Source: Desulfamplus sp. (GTDB taxonomy: Bacteria > Desulfobacterota > Desulfobacteria > Desulfobacterales > Desulfobacteraceae). Taken from it: 41,597 bases of DNA. Both the position numbers and the translations under genes were made by a program. The notes under the pieces are model-generated. The model did no database searches. It was not told the origin of the DNA and worked only from the letters and a program-made list of their open reading frames with translations. How positions within the stretch are numbered: the first letter of the stretch is position 1; each line of letters begins with the position of its first letter. The DNA is taken from positions 1 through 41,597 of the forward strand of contig JADFZQ010000027.1 of the NCBI GenBank assembly GCA_015232455.1, given 5' to 3'. Below are positions 17,694 through 26,800 of the stretch, one piece after another.

Positions 17694-18611
17694 ATGAAGT
17701 TAGAAATAATCACGCAGGAACAAATAAACAACAGAAATTACTGGATTGATGAAATTAGCAGGCTAAGTGGTAATTTTGGTGTTGATTCAGAAAAAGTCGA
17801 GGCTAAAATTGGAAAAGAGATTAGTGATAACGGCATAGAGGCATTGCTTGGTCATTTAAGATTATGTGGTGCCATACCAGAAAGATATGGGCATGATACA
17901 AGTGAAGAAAAGCTGTATTCTAAATATACTGATGTTGTCATTCATCAATCATATCTGTTAATGGGATTTAATAGCATTGTGCTAAAAGAACGAGCAGATG
18001 TTGCTGATGTTGAATGCGTGAATAATAACTATAGCTTTGTTGCTGATGCAAAAGCATTCAGACTTAGCCGAACCGCAAAAAATCAGAAAGACTTTAAGAT
18101 ACAAGCAATGGATGGCTGGAAACACGGGAAGCCTTATGCAATGGTCGTCTGTCCAGTTTATCAGTTGCCGTTACGTACAAGCCAGATATATCAGCAAGCT
18201 GGAGCAAGGTCAGTTTGCATTGCCACTTATACACATCTTGCTGTGTTTGCCCGTTACGCCGAAGCTAAAAATAAAATCAATGCAATGGAATTGATACATG
18301 AAGTATTCAAAACTGTTGAAGCAATGAATTCTTCAAAAGATGCTAATACCTATTGGCAACTTCTGAATCGAACAATATTGAATTTTGACGCAAGCATTAG
18401 CAAAATCTGGCAAGAAGAAAAAAAGGCTTCTGCAGAGTCAATCCATATTTCAAGAGAAGAATCTCTTGGTTTTCTTGCTTCAGAAAGAGAGCGGATTATG
18501 AGGCTTTCTAAAGAAGAGGCAATAAAGGAAGTTCTAAAATCAAGTAAAATAGAAAATAAAATCAGAGCCATTAAGTCCGTAGTTGATAACGGTCTTTTGT
18601 GTCTGGAGTGA
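17694..18611 (+). CDS. HindIII-type type II restriction endonuclease
   Basis: The 305-residue protein shares the HindIII active-site block almost letter for letter: VADAKAFRLSRTAKNQKDFK, where D118, K120 and D133 correspond to the HindIII PD-(D/E)xK residues D108, K110 and D123. TQEKLFSK-like (SEEKLYSKYTD) and KSQI-like (RTSQIYQQ) segments also match in order, and the length is close to HindIII (300). The expected target is therefore AAGCTT, although specificity is inferred from homology. The methyltransferase follows 6 bases downstream, the normal operon arrangement. An AGGA precedes the ATG. Confidence 0.9.
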   Translation: MKLEIITQEQINNRNYWIDEISRLSGNFGVDSEKVEAKIGKEISDNGIEALLGHLRLCGAIPERYGHDTSEEKLYSKYTDVVIHQSYLLMGFNSIVLKERADVADVECVNNNYSFVADAKAFRLSRTAKNQKDFKIQAMDGWKHGKPYAMVVCPVYQLPLRTSQIYQQAGARSVCIATYTHLAVFARYAEAKNKINAMELIHEVFKTVEAMNSSKDANTYWQLLNRTILNFDASISKIWQEEKKASAESIHISREESLGFLASERERIMRLSKEEAIKEVLKSSKIENKIRAIKSVVDNGLLCLE

Positions 18612-18617
18612 TATAAA

Positions 18618-19571
18618 ATGAATGAAAAATTCTTAAACAAAATTACTCAAGGTGACTGCTTGGGGTATATACCTGAGCTAACGAACAGCAGCATTGATCT
18701 ATTTTTGTCTGATATTCCTTATGGAATCAGTCTTGATGATTGGGATGTCTTACATAGCAATACAAATTCAGCATTGTTAGGGAGTTCGCCAGCACAAGAA
18801 GGAAAATCTGGATTTAAACGCAGAGGGAAACCAATCAATGGCTGGGCACAATCTGATAGAAATATCGGATTAGAGTATCAAGAATGGTGTAAAGATTGGG
18901 CGGTAAAAGTTTACCCCAAAATGAAAAACGGCTCATTTTTATTTGTTTTTGGTGCAAGAAGAACTATTCATAGAGTTATCAATGCTTTTGAAGAAAGCGG
19001 ATTCCTATTAAAAGATACTTTGGCTTGGAAAAAGCCATCTGCCCATCATAGAGCACAGAGAGTAAGCATTGTTTTTGAGCGTAGAGGTCTTATTGAGGAT
19101 GCTAAAAAATGGGAAGGTTGGAGGCTTGGTAATTTAGCACCGATATGGGAGCCAATAGCTTGGTTTATGAAGCCTTATACTATTGGAGGAACTATTACAG
19201 ATAACATTCTTGAAAATGAAGTCGGTGCAATGAATATTGATGCTTGTAAGTTTAATGGTTCTTGTCCAACAAACATGCTTGAATTTGGTTTTGACAAAAA
19301 TGAAACGAGAATCCACGAAGCACAAAAGCCACTGGCATTGATTGAATATCTTATAAAACTTACAACACAAGAAAATCATTTGGTGCTTGATCCTTTTATG
19401 GGGAGTGGAACAACTGCTGTTGCGGCAAAAAAAATGAATAGAAATTTTATTGGTTTTGAGGCTAATCCAGAGTTTCATAGCAAATCATTAGAAAGAATTT
19501 CAGAATTAACTTTGAATAATATCGGAGAATTACCATGGGTTCAGCAGACGTTATTTGAAAAAAATGGCTAA
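18618..19571 (+). CDS. DNA adenine methyltransferase, HindIII type
   Basis: A 317-residue beta-class amino-methyltransferase: the catalytic motif comes first (D32-I-P-Y, with Ile in place of the more common Pro, as in other HindIII-type enzymes), and the AdoMet-binding motif comes last (F260-MGSGTT, followed by FIGFEANPE). It should methylate adenine in AAGCTT and protect the host from the endonuclease encoded just upstream. A GGAG at 18605-18608 precedes the ATG. Target specificity is inferred from its partner. Confidence 0.92.
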   Translation: MNEKFLNKITQGDCLGYIPELTNSSIDLFLSDIPYGISLDDWDVLHSNTNSALLGSSPAQEGKSGFKRRGKPINGWAQSDRNIGLEYQEWCKDWAVKVYPKMKNGSFLFVFGARRTIHRVINAFEESGFLLKDTLAWKKPSAHHRAQRVSIVFERRGLIEDAKKWEGWRLGNLAPIWEPIAWFMKPYTIGGTITDNILENEVGAMNIDACKFNGSCPTNMLEFGFDKNETRIHEAQKPLALIEYLIKLTTQENHLVLDPFMGSGTTAVAAKKMNRNFIGFEANPEFHSKSLERISELTLNNIGELPWVQQTLFEKNG

Positions 19572-19688
19572 CCCAGCATTCCAACTGACAGACCTACTGT
19601 ATGCTCGTTTTATGACTAAACATAGTTTGTAGTCGCTGTAGTTCTGACGTTAAGTTTATAGTTAGAAAGAATTAGCAAGAGGTAAACT

Positions 19689-20684
19689 TTGATAACACTT
19701 TTAAAATCTTTTCTTGATGTTATTGGTGCTGAAAAGGGATATTCCCCACATACGATTACTGCATATAGAAATGACCTAACTGATTATATCAACTATCTTG
19801 GGAAAAAATATAAAACCGAAAATCTTGATAAAGATAGCAAATCAGAAAGAGTTGAGAAAAAATGTGAATTTGAAAAAGATTCTGAAGCAGAATTAGAAGA
19901 ATGTGATACAGAAATGCTAACTGATGAGATTTTCCTGCAGATTGTAAGGCAAGATTACAAAACAGTTGTAAGAGATTATATAGCTCATCTTGCTGGCATT
20001 AAAATTAAAAGAAGCTCAATTGCAAGAAAACTGTCAGCATTGAAATCATTTTTCAATAATCTAATCAGAAGTGGATTAATTGAGATAAATCCAGCAGATA
20101 TGGTTCCAATGCCAAAGTTAGGTCATAAAATACCAAATTTTCTAACTGTAGATGATATTTTTTTTCTGCTTGACTCTATAGAGACAGACTCTCTGTTTGG
20201 AAAGAGAAATCTTGCTATCATTGAGACATTTTACTCAACTGGTATGCGTGTATCTGAAATGGCAGCTCTTAACTTTGATGATATTGACTTTGATAGACAA
20301 TTTATTAAAATTTCATCAGGTAAAGGTGGCAAGGATAGGATTGTACCTGTAGGAGAAAGAGCATTGCAGGCTATTTTGCAATATCGACATACGCTTGGGC
20401 ATCGGTTTACCCCTCTTTTTTTGAACAAAAACCTAACACGTCTCACAGCTCGTTCTATGGGACGTATTTTAGAGAAAATAGTTAACGATTGCAGCTTAAA
20501 AATACACGTATCTCCGCATACCCTCCGCCATTCGTTTGCAACACACATGCTTGATGCTGGAGCTGATCTTCGTGCTATACAGGAGATTTTGGGACACTCT
20601 AATTTATCTACAACACAGATATACACTCATGTAACCATAGATAAGTTGATGGAGGTTTATGATAAAGCACATCCAAGGCATTAG
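19689..20684 (+). CDS. Tyrosine recombinase XerC/XerD
   Basis: A site-specific recombinase of 331 residues with all catalytic residues: R187 (TGMRVSE), the lysine in GKGGKDR, H277 and R280 (HTLRH), H303 (GHSNLS) and nucleophile Y312 (TQIYTH). The SAM-like N-terminal core-binding domain is interrupted by about 35 acidic residues (around 40-75), which explains the extra length over the usual ~300. Family features fit a chromosomal dimer-resolution XerC rather than a phage integrase. The start is TTG behind AGAGGTAAAC. It lies immediately after the restriction-modification pair. Confidence 0.9.
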   Translation: MITLLKSFLDVIGAEKGYSPHTITAYRNDLTDYINYLGKKYKTENLDKDSKSERVEKKCEFEKDSEAELEECDTEMLTDEIFLQIVRQDYKTVVRDYIAHLAGIKIKRSSIARKLSALKSFFNNLIRSGLIEINPADMVPMPKLGHKIPNFLTVDDIFFLLDSIETDSLFGKRNLAIIETFYSTGMRVSEMAALNFDDIDFDRQFIKISSGKGGKDRIVPVGERALQAILQYRHTLGHRFTPLFLNKNLTRLTARSMGRILEKIVNDCSLKIHVSPHTLRHSFATHMLDAGADLRAIQEILGHSNLSTTQIYTHVTIDKLMEVYDKAHPRH

Positions 20685-20907
20685 TTAAGTAGAGTTCAGC
20701 AAAATTTGAATTGAGAGCTATCTATTTACGCCCTAAGCTAAAACAGGCTTAATTTATCAAAATCTTAAGAGAACTTACACTTCTCAACCTGCTACTGAAG
20801 TAATAATGACGCACTTTATGACCGTTGAAAGTATAGAAAATTAGTTTTATAAATAGTTTTAAATGTTAATCTTGACAATAAAAAATTAATTTATAGGAGA
20901 TAAGGCA

Positions 20908-22833
20908 ATGTATAATTCACTTTCCCAATATATTCGTTTTTTTTATAGATTTCTCTTCACTCTACTTTTAGCTCTATCTATCTTTGTTTATGGTAATATT
21001 TATGGAGTAGATAAATCGTTAGCTGCAACAACAAGTAATCTTTACGACATAGGCAATCCTATTTTAAGTGAAATCTGGATAGACCCTGTAAATGGTAATG
21101 ACAACAACACAGGAGTAACACCATCTCTATCTTTACGCACCTTAACAGAGGCATGGGAAAGAACAGAAAATCTAACTAACAGCGGATATAGATTAAACCT
21201 TATGCCCGGCACATATTCCTGTGAGCCAGACGAAAGAGCAGATAACTGCCTAAACTATTTTGGAAATAGAAGAGGTTCATATCAACGACCTTTGATTATT
21301 CAGGCTGTAAATGGGAAACATACAGTAACAATTCGTGGTGGATTTGATTTCCAAAATGTCAGTTATCTCTATTTAATTGATTTGGATTTAAAAGGCGGTG
21401 GCACACTACCTGTTAATATTAGTGGAAATAATCTTCTTCATATTGCATCAGCAGATCATCTTCTGATTCGAGGTTTAAGTGTAGTTGGTCCTGATTGTAA
21501 TAACGACTATTGCAACAATTTACAGGAGGTCTTAAAGGTTAATCAGTCTCAACATATTTATGTAGAAAATAGCGAATTTGCAGGAGCTTGGCACAGCGTT
21601 GTAGATTATTTTGCAGTTCAATATGGACATTTTATTAATAATAATCTTCATACTGCTGGTCAATGGTGTATGTATATCAAAGGTGGTTCTGCATATCTTC
21701 AAATTGAAGGAAATGAGCTACATCATGGCTATTTAGGATTTCAAGCTGGACAATCATCAAATCTTGCAGTTATGCAAACTCCGTGGCTTCACTATGAAGC
21801 CTATGACATAAAGTTTTTTAATAACATAATGCACGATATTGAAGGCGTGGGGATGAGCGTGGCAGGTGGATATAATATCCTGATGGCATACAATACACTA
21901 TATAATGTTGGAACTGATCAAGCTAATGGATTTCCTTTTTTTCAGGCTGTCTTTGGAGAAAGAGGCTGTAGTGCAACTGACGAAATACCCAATCCAGCAC
22001 AACTTTGTCAGAATTTGATTTCTGTAGGTGGTTGGGGAAGTTATGTTGAATCTGAAAATCTTGAGGCAATACCAAACAAAAATCTCTTTATCTACAATAA
22101 CATTTTCTATAATCCTAAAGGAAAGAGTACTCTTTATACCCATTTCACAGTATTACCATCAAGAGAACGTCCTCTTGAATTTGAAAATATTCCAGACCCT
22201 ATAAAAGCAGATGATTCTCTTGCTATTCGTGGAAACATTATTTGGAATGGTTTATCAGATCACCCCTTAGGATTAGATAGTGATAGCGGTTGCAAAGACG
22301 ATAATCCTACATGCAACACATCAAAGTTGCTATCTGAGAACAGCATTAATAGTATTGAACCTCAGTTGACTAACCCTGATGGAGGAGATTTTCGACCATC
22401 CAATTCTTCTGCAAATCAATCTAATTTTACAGCATACGCTATCCCTGATTTTTCATGGAGTGATATACCCAAAAACCCTGTAGTGCCTCAGGGAAACTTA
22501 TCAAACCTTATAACTAAAGATAGAGATGGAGTATTAAGAGGAAGTGCAGATATTCCAGGTGCATACACATATAGTGGAAATAATCTATTATCTGACACTG
22601 ACAGGATTTTTAACTGGTTAGAAGCTAAATTCCCAGATATTATAAATCCATCAGGCACACTATCTCAAACAACTCTATCAGGTTATTATTATCGCTACTA
22701 TATTGGCACAGGTGCTTATATTGCGGAAAAAGATGGGCAACTTTACTATTTAGGAGAGATAAGTGGTTGGGAAGTTCTAAATATTGGAACTGTTACTCAA
22801 CTGCTTGCAATAGCAGTTGCTTCAGGATACTGA
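20908..22833 (+). CDS. Secreted right-handed beta-helix protein
   Basis: A 641-residue precursor with a Sec signal peptide (hydrophobic 12-33, cleavage probably after SLAA). The mature start EIWIDPVNGNDNNTGVTPS is the common opening of secreted parallel beta-helix proteins. The helix covers about 60-430, with recurring N-N-L and N-I-F-Y-N turns. A C-terminal module of about 75 residues (FNWLEAKFPDIINPSG, GYYYRYYIGTGAYIAEKDG, YYLGEISGW) resembles an unnamed module found at the ends of secreted proteobacterial proteins. No catalytic residues of a polysaccharide lyase are evident. The ATG follows AGGAGA. The LysR gene starts 3 bases after its stop. Confidence 0.82.
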   Translation: MYNSLSQYIRFFYRFLFTLLLALSIFVYGNIYGVDKSLAATTSNLYDIGNPILSEIWIDPVNGNDNNTGVTPSLSLRTLTEAWERTENLTNSGYRLNLMPGTYSCEPDERADNCLNYFGNRRGSYQRPLIIQAVNGKHTVTIRGGFDFQNVSYLYLIDLDLKGGGTLPVNISGNNLLHIASADHLLIRGLSVVGPDCNNDYCNNLQEVLKVNQSQHIYVENSEFAGAWHSVVDYFAVQYGHFINNNLHTAGQWCMYIKGGSAYLQIEGNELHHGYLGFQAGQSSNLAVMQTPWLHYEAYDIKFFNNIMHDIEGVGMSVAGGYNILMAYNTLYNVGTDQANGFPFFQAVFGERGCSATDEIPNPAQLCQNLISVGGWGSYVESENLEAIPNKNLFIYNNIFYNPKGKSTLYTHFTVLPSRERPLEFENIPDPIKADDSLAIRGNIIWNGLSDHPLGLDSDSGCKDDNPTCNTSKLLSENSINSIEPQLTNPDGGDFRPSNSSANQSNFTAYAIPDFSWSDIPKNPVVPQGNLSNLITKDRDGVLRGSADIPGAYTYSGNNLLSDTDRIFNWLEAKFPDIINPSGTLSQTTLSGYYYRYYIGTGAYIAEKDGQLYYLGEISGWEVLNIGTVTQLLAIAVASGY

Positions 22834-22836
22834 TTA

Positions 22837-23808
22837 ATGGATATTCGTGAACTTAAACTTTTTAGACATCTATCTGAGTCTCTACATTTTGGAAAGACAA
22901 GCCGTATTTGCAATATAACCCCATCTGCACTTACAAGAATGGTTCAAAGAATTGAGTCTGATTTAGATGAAGCTCTTTTTGTGCGAGATAGCAGAACAGT
23001 AAAACTTACCCCCGCAGGAGAGGCATTTAAACGATATGCAGAAGATGTTCTCCAAAGGTGGAATCAATTGCAAAACGAGCTTGCATATTATCGTGATGGA
23101 AATTTAAGAGGAGCTTTATCTATTTATGGTTCTGTAACCGCAGTTTACGCTATTTTGCCAAACATTCTAAAGAAATATCGCAAAATATATCCTGAAGTGC
23201 AGATAAATCTTGAGACAGGTGATGCAGCAAAGGCATTGACAAAACTTCAGAATGACGATGTCGATATATCTATTGCTGCTATTCCAGAGAAGCAGTTATC
23301 GAATATAGACATAATGAAAGTAATTGAGACTCCTTTAGTATTCATTGCTCCAGTAAACTCTCCTGAGACTGTTCGGTATTGTGATAAAGAGAATAATTCT
23401 CACAATGGAAATTCTTTTAGCTTAAAAGAAGATTTACATAACAGTAAAAATATAGGACTCAATAAAGAAATTGATTGGCAGAAAACCCCGCTTATTATCG
23501 CAGATCATGGTCTTAGCCGCGATCGTTTTGATAGATGGTTAGCAAGTCAGAATGTCTCTCCCAATATTTATGCTCAAGTTGCAGGCAATGAGGCAATAAT
23601 TGCAATGGTGAGCCTTGGCTGTGGTGTCGGGGTAATTCCAAAACTTGTTCTTGAAAAAAGCCCGTTAAAGGACGAAGTGGCAATATTAGATGTATTGCCT
23701 GAACTTACGCCATTCTCCATAGGCGTTTGTGCTTTGAAAAAAAATATGGATAACCCAAGAATAAAGGCATTTTGGAAGATTTTAATTGGCTTTGACAGTA
23801 TAAAATAA
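22837..23808 (+). CDS. LysR-family regulator, IlvY-like
   Basis: A 323-residue regulator. The N-terminal winged helix-turn-helix (MDIRELKLFRHLSESLHFGKTSR, ITPSALTRMVQRIESDLDEALFVRDSRTVKLTPAGEAF) is closest in pattern to IlvY, the activator of ilvC. The effector domain follows from about 92. A hydrophilic insert of about 20 residues (NNSHNGNSFSLKED) lies around 190-210. No ilvC or other branched-chain gene is in the window, so the target is unknown. It starts 3 bases after the beta-helix stop without its own clear ribosome-binding site, so it may depend on translation of that gene. Confidence 0.88.
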   Translation: MDIRELKLFRHLSESLHFGKTSRICNITPSALTRMVQRIESDLDEALFVRDSRTVKLTPAGEAFKRYAEDVLQRWNQLQNELAYYRDGNLRGALSIYGSVTAVYAILPNILKKYRKIYPEVQINLETGDAAKALTKLQNDDVDISIAAIPEKQLSNIDIMKVIETPLVFIAPVNSPETVRYCDKENNSHNGNSFSLKEDLHNSKNIGLNKEIDWQKTPLIIADHGLSRDRFDRWLASQNVSPNIYAQVAGNEAIIAMVSLGCGVGVIPKLVLEKSPLKDEVAILDVLPELTPFSIGVCALKKNMDNPRIKAFWKILIGFDSIK

Positions 23809-23840
23809 AATAGAGTAACCAAACGAATATAAAGATAACT

Positions 23841-26800
23841 ATGGCTTTATTTGAAAGAGATTGGAGTCATGCTGATGCTAATCAGCAGCTTGAGTGGCTC
23901 TCTAATGCCCTTGATATACCTATTGCTGACGGAATAAAAGCTGTGATGGCTGGTCTTACCTCATTTCATCTTTCAGTAAGGAACAAAGCTAAATATGTTC
24001 TTATCAAATTACAAGAAGATATAAAATATGGACTTGAATCTGGTGATAAACAAAGAGGGCTTTTTGCATCTGCTTTGCTATCAGTTAATGTCTATAAAAA
24101 TATCCATGATAATATTCCATCAGCCGAGCTAAAACTTTATCTTCAAATTCTTCTTGAATCTGGTGGAAGAGGTCCTTTTTATGCTTGGAAACTTTGTCAA
24201 AGCAAAATGTTTCCAATACAGACAGTCATTGGTATTGTTAATTCGCTTGATGAAAAATGTCGTTTAGCATTAGTAAATCAATATCTTGCATCATCTCCTT
24301 CAGTTAGACGAGAATATGCAGAACAGTTTGTAAAAATTCTTAAAGATATTACAAATCAGAGGGTTGTTTTAAAATTTTACGCTGATCTTTTTGACAAGGA
24401 GATTCCAGCAGATATTTTTCTTGAAAACATAAAGCCAACTCTTAGAAATTGCTGTAACACTAAAGAACCAGATGATCCTGACACTATTGTTGGAAAATAT
24501 CTAAATAACGAAGAGCATTCTGATAACGACAGGGCAGATGCCCTAAAAGCATTGGCAATGCTTTTGCCCGTTATTAACCCTTCAAGACTTTTAAGAATAG
24601 TTAAAAGTGATAGATCGATCAAGGTTCGGCGAACAGCATTCAAAGTTATTGAACGCTCTGCAGAAGGAACTTATGCTGTTTTAACAGACACTCTTATGGA
24701 TATTCTATGTAGTCCATCATTAGCTCTTACTGACTCAATTGATATATTCAAAGCTGCTGTTATATCTCGTAGTAGTAACTTACCTTACTCTTCCAATAGA
24801 TCATTTGATAAGCAATCTACTTTTGAGAAACGATCAATTTTGAATGAATTAATCGATCGAGTTAATAGAGATATTCCTCAGTTAATGCCACTCATACTTG
24901 ATGAGATCGCCTCTTTTTCAAGGTTATCTTTCTGCTTTATTCAAGATATGGCAGAAGAGCCAACTGGAACTCTTTTTCAAAATAGTGATATTGAAAAAGC
25001 ATTGATCTGCGGCATGATCCGTAAAAGACCAGAAAGAGTACTTAAAATATTTGAAACTTACATAAATCACCCTGACCCAAGTATAAAAAACGCACTTACA
25101 AACCTTATTGAAAAGATAAACAACTCTCTTGCAGAAGAGAAAAATGAACTAAAGCGACAATTTGATCAACTTATTTCCTCAACTACACCTGTTAAAATAA
25201 AAAAAGAGAAAGCAGGTTTTTTTAAAAATCTCTTTACAACAACTCTTGAGAAAAAAATAGTGCGTTTAAAAGATGCATCATCACCTGAAGTAGTTGATCT
25301 TAGAGAGGAGATTATTGAAGACGTTGATCTCTCTTCATCTATATTTTTATCTCCTGGAATATTTACAGGCTCTATAATAAGAGAGGTTGATCTATCTCTT
25401 TCAACATTTCAAAACTGTTCATTTAACAAGACCTTTTTTTACAATGTTAAGATGAGTGGCACTTCATTTATCAATACATCTTTTGAAAATGCTGTCTTTA
25501 TTGATGTTGTAGCTACTGGAACTAATTTTAGTGGGTGCAACTTTACAGGTGCATCTTTTCTAAACAGTAGCTTTAAGTTATCTAATATGAGTGAGGCTAT
25601 CTTTGCTGGTTCTACCATTGTTAAAACATCTTTTTCAGAAACAGATCTCTCTGGAGCAACCTTTGTCTGCTCTCAAATATCTATGGTTACATTCTCTGAT
25701 ACAAAACTTGAAAAAACAGATTTTTCAGGTGCAATAGGTAAATTTTGCCGATTCTCTCTCCACACACTTTCACGGGCAGAGACTGAACAGTCAGAGCTAT
25801 TTCACAGAATTATTGAGCTATCTATCAACGATATAAGTAATGAGTTAGTTGCTATATCTCAAGATAGGTTGCTTATGAATGAGATTAGAATGCTTATTTT
25901 CACAGAGCTTATTCAACGGGGCAAGAATATGTTTGTGTTAAAAAACAGGTATTCAGTTCTCTCTGCATTTGATCTATTTTTACCAGAACAGGCTGATCTG
26001 TTTGAGCTTATCCCACTTCTTATCCATGAGAATATAGACCTTTACACCCCGTCAGCCAGAAATCCAGCACTTGCAAAACTTATTGAAGTTGATGGGATAG
26101 TTAGATTAGATGGTAAGCCCGCTGGTATTCAGAATTTAGATATACCTCATGGTATATCTGGTTATCTTCCTAACAGTGAAACGCAAAGAATTTGTAAAAA
26201 ATATTTTGATAAGAGATATATTTATAAAGATGGAATGGTGTTTATTGAGAGACCATTTTGCTACATTGATGCCCTATTTACTATGGGAAGCATTGGTTCA
26301 ATTGCTCATACTGCTGGTTCTGATATTGACTATTGGGTCTGTATAAGAGAGGAGCTTTTTGAGCATGATAAGATCAACATGCTACGAAAAAAACTTGATA
26401 CAATTGAAAAATGGGCTAAATCTGAATTTAAAACAGAAATTCACTTTTTTATTGTAGATATTGAGAAGGCAAAAAGATCAGATTTTGGAGGTTCTGACAG
26501 CGAAAGTTCAGGCTCTGCACAGGGAAGACTTCTTAAAGAGGAGTTCTACAGAACTATGATCCATTTAGCTGGTAAACTTCCATTTTGGGCAACCCTTCCG
26601 GTTGAGGTTAGTAAAAACTACTATTACGATCTATTTATTCGAGTATGTCCTAATCCAACAAAAGGGAGATTTATTGATTTTGGAGATATTCATAATATCC
26701 CTACTGGAGAGTATTTTGGTGCTTCAGTCTGGCAAATGTTTAAATATCTGAAAAGCCCTTTTAAGTCTGTATTAAAAATGGGGTTGCTTGAAAAATATAT

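Noticed and set aside
19689-20684. Tyrosine recombinase as an integrase of a mobile island carrying the restriction genes
   Set aside because: Sequence features fit chromosomal XerC, no flanking att-like direct repeats or tRNA were seen, and no other island genes are present.
20872-20900. TTGACA just before the beta-helix gene as a promoter
   Set aside because: No -10 at proper spacing, and the position is too close to the start codon for a normal transcript with its ribosome-binding site.
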